DNA from: DATARH01 sp036273175 | Lineage (GTDB): Bacteria; Pseudomonadota; Alphaproteobacteria; ATCC43930; CGMCC-115725 | DNA length: 13,507 bases | Reading direction: 5' to 3' | Assembly: GCA_036273175.1 (NCBI GenBank) | Contig: DASUIE010000108.1 | Coordinates: 1 to 13,507 of the forward strand | Part shown: piece after piece, positions 7,156 through 13,365 of the stretch | Layout of the letters: each line of letters opens with the position of its first letter | How positions within the stretch are numbered: position 1 is the first letter of the stretch | Translations under genes and position numbers: made by a program | Notes under the pieces: model-generated | What the model saw: only the letters and a program-made list of their open reading frames with translations | Told to the model about the DNA's origin: nothing | The model's database searches: none

Positions 7156-7162
7156 CGTAAGC

Positions 7163-7191
7163 CATGTAAGGAAATTCCTTACTATCGTCAA
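7163..7191 (-). promoter_or_regulatory. Toxin-antitoxin promoter with operator palindrome in the spacer
   Basis: On the minus strand a TTGACG -35 hexamer (7186-7191) is followed after 17 nt by TACATG (7163-7168), a weak -10. The spacer is largely filled by the perfect palindrome GTAAGGAAATTCCTTAC (7166-7182; 8-bp arms around one central base). A repressor bound there would block polymerase. The predicted transcription start falls at about 7155-7157, on the antitoxin ATG. Confidence 0.7.
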
Positions 7192-7271
7192 GCCGGCGCT
7201 TGCGCTTGCTCTTGCTCTCTCCGCCTTCCGCGCGCTACTCGTTGGCGCGAGAAATTCGCGGAGGAAGCGGG

Positions 7272-8771
7272 ATGATTTCGGGCGAATACGATGTCGTCGT
7301 GGTCGGCGCGGGGAATGCCGGCATGTGCGCGGCGCTGGCGGCGCAGGAAAACGGGGCGCGCGTGCTCGTGCTCGAAGCGGCGCCGTTCGACGAGCGCGGC
7401 GGCAACAGCCGGTACACGGCGGGGGCGCTGCGTTTTGTCTATAACGGCGTCGACGACCTGCTGAAGCTTTGCGACCTCAGCGAGACCGAGCTCGCGACCA
7501 GCGATTTCGGCACCTACACGCAGGACAAGTATTACGACGATCTCGGCCGGCTGACCGACTACAAATCGAACCCCGACATGGCCGAGCTCCTGATAACCAA
7601 GAGCCAGGAAACCCTCTTATGGATGCGCTCGAAGGGCATCCGCTTTGCCCCGATGTATTCGCGCCAGGCCTTCAAGCACGAGGGCAAGTTCGTGTTCTGG
7701 GGCGGGCTCGCGCTGGAAGCCTGGGGCGGCGGGCCGGGGCTGGTCGAGGGGCTGTTCAAATCGGCCGAGGACCGGGGCATCGAGGTCGCCTATGAGGCGC
7801 GCGGCGAAAAGCTGATCGCCGACGATGACGGGGTGCACGGCATCGTCGCGGTCATTGAAGGAAAGACGACCTCGATCAAGGCGAAGGCGGTCGTGCTCGC
7901 CTGCGGCGGGTTCGAGGCCAACGCCGAGATGCGCACCCGCTATCTCGGCCCCGGCTGGGACCTGGCCAAGGTGCGCGGCACCCGCTTCAACACCGGCGGC
8001 GGGATCAAGATGGCGCTGGAGATCGGCGCGATGTCGTACGGCAACTGGTCGGGCTGCCACGCGGTCGGCTGGGACTACAACGCCCCGGAATTCGGCGACC
8101 TCGCGGTCGGGGACAATTTCCAGAAGCACTCCTACCCGTTCGCGCTCATGGTCAACGCCGACGGCGTGCGCTTCTGCGACGAGGGCGCCGATTTCCGCAA
8201 CTACACCTATGCGAAATACGGGCGAGAAATCCTCAACCAGCCGCATCAGTTCGCCTGGCAGATTTTCGACCAGCAGGTCGTCCATCTGCAGCGCGACGAG
8301 TATCGTATCCGTCAGGTGACCAAGGTCACCGCCAACACGATCGAGGAACTCGCCGACAAGATGGCCGAGTACGCGCCGGTCGATAAGGCCGCGTTCCTCA
8401 AGACGATCGCCGATTACAACGCCGCGGTGCAGCGCGACATCCCGTACAATCCGACGGCCAAGGACGGCCGCACCACCAAGGGCCTGGCGATCGACAAGAC
8501 CAACTGGGCGATGCCGCTGGAAAAGCCGCCCTATGAGGCCTATTGCACGACCTGCGGCGTGACCTTCACCTTCGGCGGCGTGCGCATCGACAATGACGGG
8601 CGGGTGCTCGACACGGCGCAAAAAGTCATCAACGGGCTTTACGCGGCCGGGGAGCTGGTAGGGGGGCTGTTCTATCACAACTACCCGGGCGGGACGGGGC
8701 TCGTGTCGGGCTCGGTGTTCGGCAAGATCGCCGGCACCAGCGCGGGCAGGCAGGTCGGGCGGAACGCCTGA
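7272..8771 (+). CDS. FAD-dependent oxidoreductase, TcuA/fumarate-reductase flavoprotein-like
   Basis: The start is ATG 7272, preceded by a GGAGGA Shine-Dalgarno with a 6-nt spacer; the frame extends upstream without support. The protein has 499 residues. The FAD-binding fold begins at once: VVVVGAGNAGMCAALAA (8-24), with E35 at the end of strand 2 and RGGNSRYTAG (42-51). Later landmarks are ACGGFEAN (210-217), TGGGIKMALEIGA (241-253), GVRFCDEG (298-305), TFGGVRID (433-440) and the C-terminal FAD segment GLYAAGELVGG (455-465). The RGGNSRYT segment and overall layout resemble tricarballylate dehydrogenase TcuA, in the succinate dehydrogenase/fumarate reductase/3-ketosteroid dehydrogenase superfamily. 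No tcuB or tcuC partner is near, so the substrate and electron acceptor are uncertain. A sulfatase gene follows after 3 nt in one operon. Confidence 0.85.
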   Translation: MISGEYDVVVVGAGNAGMCAALAAQENGARVLVLEAAPFDERGGNSRYTAGALRFVYNGVDDLLKLCDLSETELATSDFGTYTQDKYYDDLGRLTDYKSNPDMAELLITKSQETLLWMRSKGIRFAPMYSRQAFKHEGKFVFWGGLALEAWGGGPGLVEGLFKSAEDRGIEVAYEARGEKLIADDDGVHGIVAVIEGKTTSIKAKAVVLACGGFEANAEMRTRYLGPGWDLAKVRGTRFNTGGGIKMALEIGAMSYGNWSGCHAVGWDYNAPEFGDLAVGDNFQKHSYPFALMVNADGVRFCDEGADFRNYTYAKYGREILNQPHQFAWQIFDQQVVHLQRDEYRIRQVTKVTANTIEELADKMAEYAPVDKAAFLKTIADYNAAVQRDIPYNPTAKDGRTTKGLAIDKTNWAMPLEKPPYEAYCTTCGVTFTFGGVRIDNDGRVLDTAQKVINGLYAAGELVGGLFYHNYPGGTGLVSGSVFGKIAGTSAGRQVGRNA

Positions 8772-8774
8772 TCG

Positions 8775-10226
8775 ATGACCCCCGCCAATACGCTCTTTAT
8801 CTTCTCGGACGAGCACAGCCGGCGGGTGCTTGGCTGCTATGGCCACCAGACGATCCGCACCCCGAACCTCGACCGGCTGGCCGCGGGCGGGGTGCGGTTC
8901 GCCGACGCCTACACCAACTCGCCGATCTGCGTGCCGGCGCGGGCGAGCCTCGCGACCGGGCGGTACCCGCACCAGATCCGGTTTTGGGACAACGGCATCC
9001 CCTATGACGGCTCGGTGCCGAGCTGGCACCACCGGCTCAAGGCGGCCGGGCACGAGGTCGTCTCGATCGGCAAGCTGCATTTCCGCAGCGCCGACGACGA
9101 CAACGGCTTTACCGAGGAGGTGATGCCGCTGCATGTCGTCGGCGGGATCGGCGACCCGCTCGGCTGGCTGCGCGATCCGCTCCCGGAGCGGCGGGCTTGC
9201 CTGCGCCTCGCGAAAGATGCGGGCCGAGGCAATTCGAGCTACCAGGATTACGACGACAAGATCACCAATGCCGCGGTGGCGTGGCTGAAGGCGCGCGCCG
9301 CCGCCCGGCCGGGCAAGCCGTGGGTGCTGTTCGTCTCGATCGTGTGCCCGCATTTCCCGCTGATCGCGCGGCCGGAATGGTACGACCTCTATCCCGAGGA
9401 CAAGGTGCCCCTGCCCGGGCTCTACGCGCCCGACGAACGGCCCAACCACCCCTATGTCGCGGCGATCCGCGAGTGCCAGATTTACGACCGCGGCTTCGAC
9501 GCGGCGAGCCTCAGGCGGGCGATCGCCGCGTATTTCGGCATGGTCAGCTTTGTCGACCACAATGTCGGGCGCCTGCTCGCGGCGCTGGCCGAAACGGGGC
9601 TCGCCGAGACGACGCGGGTCGTCTACACCAGCGACCACGGCGACAATCTCGGCACGCGCGGCCTCTGGGGCAAATCGACGATGTACGAGGAGGCTGCTGG
9701 CGTGCCGATGATCGCGGCCGGTCCCGGCCTGCCGCGCGGCGCGGTGTGCCGCGAGCCGGTGTCGCTGGTCGATCTGTTCCCGACGCTGCTGCAATGGGCC
9801 GGGGTCTCGCCCGACAGCGCCGACGAGGATGCACCCGGGACCTCGATCTCCGACATCGCCGCCGGGCGGCGCCGCGATAAGCCGATGCTGGTCGAGTACC
9901 ACGCGACCGGGGCCGCGACCGGCGCCTTCATGATCCGCCAGGGCGCCTACAAATACGTGCACTACGCCGGGATGCCGCCGCAGCTTTTCGACCTCGGCGT
10001 GGACCCGCGCGAAACCAGCGACCTTGCCGGCGACCGCGACGCGCGGTCGGTCATCGCCGCCTGCGAGAAAGAGCTGCGCCGGGTCGTCGACCCCGAGGCG
10101 GCCGATGCGCTCGCCAAATCCGACCAGGCCGCCCGCATCGCCGCTTTCGGCGGGCGCGAGGCGATCCTCAAACGCGGCAGCTTTGGCTATTCGCCCCCGC
10201 CGGGGACCGAGGCGGTCTACAATTGA
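8775..10226 (+). CDS. Cytoplasmic sulfatase, choline-sulfatase-like
   Basis: The protein has 483 residues of the type I formylglycine sulfatase family. The N-terminus carries the metal-site SDEH (11-14, D12). The modification motif is C52-VPAR followed by ASLATGRYP, so C52 should become formylglycine through a maturation enzyme encoded elsewhere. Other active-site landmarks are K100 and H102 in IGKLHF, H193 in CPHFP, D287/H288 in TSDHGDNLG and K300 in GLWGK. The wording around CVPAR, SDHGDNLGTRGLW and QLFDLGVDPRE parallels BetC choline-sulfatase more than secreted arylsulfatases. There is no signal peptide, which fits a cytoplasmic choline-sulfatase. Phosphonate monoester or other sulfate-ester hydrolases remain possible. 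It starts 3 nt after the flavoprotein stop without a strong ribosome-binding site, so it is probably coupled to that gene. Confidence 0.88.
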   Translation: MTPANTLFIFSDEHSRRVLGCYGHQTIRTPNLDRLAAGGVRFADAYTNSPICVPARASLATGRYPHQIRFWDNGIPYDGSVPSWHHRLKAAGHEVVSIGKLHFRSADDDNGFTEEVMPLHVVGGIGDPLGWLRDPLPERRACLRLAKDAGRGNSSYQDYDDKITNAAVAWLKARAAARPGKPWVLFVSIVCPHFPLIARPEWYDLYPEDKVPLPGLYAPDERPNHPYVAAIRECQIYDRGFDAASLRRAIAAYFGMVSFVDHNVGRLLAALAETGLAETTRVVYTSDHGDNLGTRGLWGKSTMYEEAAGVPMIAAGPGLPRGAVCREPVSLVDLFPTLLQWAGVSPDSADEDAPGTSISDIAAGRRRDKPMLVEYHATGAATGAFMIRQGAYKYVHYAGMPPQLFDLGVDPRETSDLAGDRDARSVIAACEKELRRVVDPEAADALAKSDQAARIAAFGGREAILKRGSFGYSPPPGTEAVYN

Positions 10227-10238
10227 GGAACGCGCCAC

Positions 10239-10283
10239 CTCCGAGGCGTTAATAAAAGAGAGAAACAACTCGGAGTATCCGAG
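10239..10283 (+). promoter_or_regulatory. Leader with SD-containing hairpin and alternative pairing
   Basis: CTCGGA (10269-10274) and TCCGAG (10278-10283) form a perfect 6-bp hairpin with loop GTA that ends directly at the ATG of the membrane-protein gene. The stem and loop contain its only Shine-Dalgarno, GGAG (10272-10275). CTCCGAG at 10239-10245 can instead pair with CTCGGAG at 10269-10275. Either fold would hide the ribosome-binding site. An A-rich stretch (10251-10268) separates the two segments. Confidence 0.45.
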
Positions 10284-10685
10284 ATGGATACGATTCGTCC
10301 TGACCGCAACCAGAGAGACATGTCACGGCTGCATCCGGCGGTCTACAAGATCATGCTTGTGCTGGTCGCGTGGATGCTTTTGATGGCCTGGGGTTTTGTC
10401 GCGAGCGGCTATGCCGGCATCGCGCTGACCATGGTGAGCTTCTTTTTCGTCGTGTCGATGGGCCTGCTCTTTGTGCTGTGGCGCATCTCGCGGCGCGGCA
10501 TAGGACGGGGCCTCGACAAGGGACGGGACCGGGCCTTCGGCACCTGGCTCGGCGGCGAGCTGGATACCTGGGGCAGCCGCCTCCATGGAAGCCACGCCGC
10601 GACGCAGATCATCTTGCCGATCGCCGCCGCCGCGGTCGGGATGACGCTGTTGATGATCGTGCTGCACCTCGATTTGGCGACTTAG
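10284..10685 (+). CDS. Small integral membrane protein of unknown function
   Basis: The protein has 133 residues and I do not recognise the family. It has a basic, polar N-terminus (1-22), then two close hydrophobic spans at about 23-40 and 44-66, a basic cytoplasmic-type loop with WRISRRGIGRGLDKGRDR (66-83), an amphipathic stretch with conserved-looking Trp residues (88, 96) and a third span at about 108-128. Three transmembrane helices with the charged loop inside are predicted by eye. ATG 10284 has a GGAG Shine-Dalgarno 8 nt upstream; an internal Met13 is an alternative start. It follows the sulfatase by 57 nt and may be read from its own promoter. Its TAG stop overlaps the stop of the convergent LprI-like gene by 3 nt. 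No function should be inferred. Confidence 0.75.
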   Translation: MDTIRPDRNQRDMSRLHPAVYKIMLVLVAWMLLMAWGFVASGYAGIALTMVSFFFVVSMGLLFVLWRISRRGIGRGLDKGRDRAFGTWLGGELDTWGSRLHGSHAATQIILPIAAAAVGMTLLMIVLHLDLAT

Positions 10686-11068
10686 CGCGCGCAGGTAAGG
10701 TCGCCCTCGGGGCAATCGAGCTGCTTCCTCAGCTCCGCCGCGCGGGCGACCGTCTTCTCCCGATAGCACAGGGCTAGTTCCATCGTCCGGATCGAGCCGC
10801 CGATCGAATCCTCGGTCTCGAAATCGCATTCGCGGTCGCGATAGGCGAGCCACGCCCCTTCCGCCGCGACGAGGCGCTTCCGCGAGTTGGGATCGGTCGT
10901 CCGGGCCTTGAGCCTGGCATAGACCTGGTTGAGCGCGGCGTCCGCCTTGCGGAAATCCCGATCCGCGCACTGGTTGATCTCGAATTGCGTCTTCGCGCTC
11001 GCGCAATCGAGCGCCGACGCGGCCGCCGGCCAAGCGGCCGCGAGCAGGATCGCCGCGATGCGCCTCAC
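10682..11068 (-). CDS. LprI/DUF1311-family periplasmic protein (lysozyme-inhibitor-like)
   Basis: The protein has 128 residues from a GTG start whose GTGA overlaps the stop of the upstream GMC gene by 4 nt. A signal peptide covers about residues 1-19 (MRRIAAILLAAAWPAAASA, likely cleaved before LDC). The mature part has the DUF1311 pattern: QFEINQCAD (28-36), long helices, then WLAYRDREC (73-81) and the fourth cysteine at 101. Cysteines 22, 34, 81 and 101 are the expected disulfide set, with two extra at 119 and 126. LprI of Mycobacterium tuberculosis in this family inhibits lysozyme, but most proteobacterial members are uncharacterised. It should act in the periplasm or envelope. Its coupling to a cytoplasmic oxidoreductase is unusual, and the link may only be co-transcription. 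Confidence 0.83.
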   Translation of the reverse strand: MRRIAAILLAAAWPAAASALDCASAKTQFEINQCADRDFRKADAALNQVYARLKARTTDPNSRKRLVAAEGAWLAYRDRECDFETEDSIGGSIRTMELALCYREKTVARAAELRKQLDCPEGDLTCAR

Positions 11069-12666
11069 GTCGCCGACCGCGCATCCTCGCGGATCATCGC
11101 CGCGGCTTTTTCGCCGATCATGATCGTCGGCGCGTTGGTGTTGCCGGTGGTCACCCCCGGCATGATCGAGGCGTCGGCGACGCGCAGCCCGCCAATCCCG
11201 TGCACTTGCAGCCGCGGGTCCACCACGGCCATCGGATCGGTGCCCATTTTGCAGGTGCCGACCGGGTGAAAGACATTGGTGCCGTTGGTGCGCGCGAACT
11301 CGCCGAACTGCTCGTCGGTCTGAAGATCGCGGCCCGGCAGCGTTTCCTCGACGACATAGGGAAGAATAGCGGGCTGATCGAAAATGCGGCGGGTGTGGTT
11401 GATGCCCGCGATCAGCACGCGCAGATCGCTCGGCGCCGAGAGGTAGTTCGGCCGGATCGCCGGGTAGCTGAGCGGGTCGGGCGATTGCGCCATGATCGTG
11501 CCCCGGCTTTCGGGGCGCACCGGGCAGACCGCGACGGTCATGCCGGGCTCGCGCTCAAGCTGGCGGAACACGCCCTGCGCATAGCTCGCCGGGGTGAAGA
11601 GAAGCTGAAGGTCCGGGCTCGACAGCCCCTCGCGGCTGCGGCAGAACACCATCGCCGAGGTGACGCCGAAGGTCAGGGCGCCGTTGCCCAGAGTCGCGAA
11701 GCGGGCGATCTCGCGCAGCAGCCGCGCGCCACGGGCGAGCTGGTTGATCGTCTCGGCGCCGCGGACGCGGTGCGCGATGCGGACGACGTAATGGTCGTTG
11801 AGATTGGCGCCGACGCCCGGAAGCTCGTGGACCACCGGGACGCCGATCGAATGCAGGTGCTGCGCCGGGCCGATGCCGGAAATCTGCAGCAGATGCGGCG
11901 AATTGACCGCCCCGCCGCAGAGGATCACCTCGCGCGCGGCGAGTTCCTGGCGCTCCGCCCCGCGCTGGCGGTAGGCGACGCCGGTGCAGCGCTTGCCGTC
12001 GAAGAGGAGACGGGTCGCGATCGCGTCGGTCTCGATGCGGAGGTTTGAGCGGCCGCGCGCCTCGCGCAGAAAGGTCCGCGCGGTCGAGCCGCGCCAGCGG
12101 CCCCGCCGGGTCATCTGAGAATAGGCGACGCCTTCCTGCGTCTCGCCGTTGTAGTCGGGGGTGAAGGCGAAGCCGGCCTGCTGCGCCGCCTCGACAAAGC
12201 GGTGGGTCAGTTCGAGGATCGTGCGGTAATCCTCGACGATCAGCGGGCCGCCCTTGCTGCGGTATTCGGGATCGCCGTTGCCGCGATAGGTCTCGGATTT
12301 GCGGAAGAACGGCAGCACCTCGTCATAGCTCCAGCCGCGGCACCCCATCTGCGCCCAGCCGTCGTAATCGGCCGGGTTGCCGCGCACGTAGAGCATGCCG
12401 TTGATCGAGCTGGTGCCGCCAAGCGTCTTGCCGCGCGGCCATTGCAGCGGGCGCCCGGCGGTGCCCGGCTCGCCTTCGCTCATGTAGTTCCAGTTGATCT
12501 TGGCGTTGTTGAGCACCTTCAGCACGCCGGCCGGGATGTGGATCATCGGGTCGCGGTCGGGCGGACCCGCTTCGAGCAGCAGGACCTTGGCGCCGTCCTC
12601 GGAGAGCCGGCTCGCCACCACGCAGCCGGCCGAACCGGCGCCGATCACGACATAGTCCGCGTCCAT
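11065..12666 (-). CDS. GMC-family FAD oxidoreductase (choline/alcohol dehydrogenase-like)
   Basis: The protein has 533 residues, normal for the family. The FAD fold starts at DYVVIGAGSAG (4-14), with E32 closing strand 2. The first GMC signature is PRGKTLGGTSSINGMLYVRGN. The second is CGGAVNSPHLLQISGIGP, and the C-terminus holds FHPVGTCKMG with proposed catalytic H467 and GNTNAPTIMIGEKAA with its partner N511. These proteins oxidise primary alcohols to aldehydes using FAD, passing electrons to a membrane acceptor or oxygen. Similarity in layout to BetA and AlkJ-type dehydrogenases is clear, but the substrate is not determined. ATG 12666 lies 22 nt inside the end of the thiE-like gene, and its stop overlaps the LprI-like start, so the three genes form one operon. 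Co-transcription with a thiamine gene has no obvious metabolic reason. Confidence 0.92.
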   Translation of the reverse strand: MDADYVVIGAGSAGCVVASRLSEDGAKVLLLEAGPPDRDPMIHIPAGVLKVLNNAKINWNYMSEGEPGTAGRPLQWPRGKTLGGTSSINGMLYVRGNPADYDGWAQMGCRGWSYDEVLPFFRKSETYRGNGDPEYRSKGGPLIVEDYRTILELTHRFVEAAQQAGFAFTPDYNGETQEGVAYSQMTRRGRWRGSTARTFLREARGRSNLRIETDAIATRLLFDGKRCTGVAYRQRGAERQELAAREVILCGGAVNSPHLLQISGIGPAQHLHSIGVPVVHELPGVGANLNDHYVVRIAHRVRGAETINQLARGARLLREIARFATLGNGALTFGVTSAMVFCRSREGLSSPDLQLLFTPASYAQGVFRQLEREPGMTVAVCPVRPESRGTIMAQSPDPLSYPAIRPNYLSAPSDLRVLIAGINHTRRIFDQPAILPYVVEETLPGRDLQTDEQFGEFARTNGTNVFHPVGTCKMGTDPMAVVDPRLQVHGIGGLRVADASIMPGVTTGNTNAPTIMIGEKAAAMIREDARSAT

Positions 12667-13274
12667 GTTCTTTCTCCCATCGCGCCCAGGAGCGCCCGCA
12701 CCACCGCCTCGGGATCTTCGGCGCGCATCGCCTCGCCCATCACCGCGACCCCCGCCGCGCCCGCCGCGAGGCAGGCGCCGGCATTGGCCGGAGAAATCCC
12801 GGCGAGGGCGAGAACCGGCCCCTTGGCGGCAACGGCCGCGCGAGCGAGCCCGTCGAGCCCGAGCGCCGGACCATAGCCGGGTTTGCTGTCGGTCAAAAAG
12901 ACCGGGCTGACCGTGACGTAATCGGCGCCGCCGGCGATCGCCGAAGCGGCCTCGCCGGCTTCGTGGGCGGAGACGCCGATCAGCGCGCGCGGCAGCTTGC
13001 GGCGTACGGCGGCCGGGTCGCCGCCGGCCGGCAGATGCACCGCCGCCGCCCCGGCGTCGAGATCGTCATGGACGCCGACGACCGCGCCGTAAGGTCGCGC
13101 GAGCACGGCTATGTCGGCGAGCAGAGCACGCCTTTCGGCGGCGGGCAGGTCTTTTTCCCGCAGGCTGAACCAGCGGCACCCGCCGGCAAAGCAGGCTGCG
13201 GCGGTCTCGGCGAGCGGATGGCGCGCCTGGCTGCGGTCGGAAATCACGAGGAGCGGCGGGGTCGGGAGGAGCAC
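12645..13274 (-). CDS. Thiamine phosphate synthase/TenI family protein, ThiE-like
   Basis: I chose GTG 13274, giving 209 residues, because GGAAGG/GAGGG lies just upstream and the protein then begins right at the first beta strand (LLVISDR). The frame is open to 13325, but that stretch is part of a repeat. It is a TIM barrel with the ThiE landmarks LREKD (38-42), VHDDLDAGAAAVHL (68-81), GVSAHE (100-105), SPVFLTDSKPGYG (123-135), ALAGIS (156-161) and GAAGVAVMG (172-180). Two pyrimidine-site residues differ from classic ThiE: a serine (37) stands where Gln precedes the FREK/LREK motif, and a histidine (69) where Asn precedes DD. K131 of the phosphate loop is kept. It may be a true synthase joining HMP-PP and thiazole phosphate, or a TenI-like thiazole tautomerase. 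It is the first gene of an operon with the GMC and LprI-like genes. Confidence 0.82.
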   Translation of the reverse strand: MLLPTPPLLVISDRSQARHPLAETAAACFAGGCRWFSLREKDLPAAERRALLADIAVLARPYGAVVGVHDDLDAGAAAVHLPAGGDPAAVRRKLPRALIGVSAHEAGEAASAIAGGADYVTVSPVFLTDSKPGYGPALGLDGLARAAVAAKGPVLALAGISPANAGACLAAGAAGVAVMGEAMRAEDPEAVVRALLGAMGERTWTRTMS

Positions 13275-13276
13275 GG

Positions 13277-13364
13277 CCCTCACCCTTCCCACGGCTGCGC
13301 CGCGGGCCCCTTCTTTCTCCCGCACTGCGGGAGAGGGTGGCGAGAGCAGCGAGCCGGGTGAGGG
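13277..13364. repeat. REP-like palindromic intergenic repeat
   Basis: The outer arms CCCTCACCC (13277-13285) and GGGTGAGGG (13356-13364) are exact complements. Inside lies a perfect 9-bp hairpin TCTCCCGCA-C-TGCGGGAGA (13316-13334) and a weaker GC-rich one (about 13288-13306). The composition matches a common class of alphaproteobacterial intergenic repeats. It fills the gap between the MmgE/PrpD-type gene and the thiE-like gene, and its left end is 3 nt from the thiE GTG. Confidence 0.8.
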
Positions 13365-13365
13365 G

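Noticed and set aside
7156..7191. Antitoxin start at the TTG at 7191
   Set aside because: It would add 12 residues not typical of AbrB-type antitoxins and would place the promoter and operator palindrome inside the coding sequence.
7617..10268. 883-codon open frame on the minus strand
   Set aside because: It runs antisense across the flavoprotein and sulfatase genes, both of which have clear family motifs and complete active sites. Its translation is rich in Arg, Ala, Gly and Val without domain motifs, as expected from a shadow frame in high-GC DNA.
11200..12048. 282-codon plus-strand open frame
   Set aside because: It is antisense to the GMC oxidoreductase, low in complexity and without motifs; a shadow frame.
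12202..12876. 224-codon plus-strand open frame
   Set aside because: It is antisense to the GMC and thiE-like genes with Arg/Ala/Pro-rich composition; a shadow frame.
13316..13334. CRISPR-like or tRNA-like structure
   Set aside because: There is a single hairpin within a REP-like element, with no repeat-spacer periodicity and no cloverleaf.
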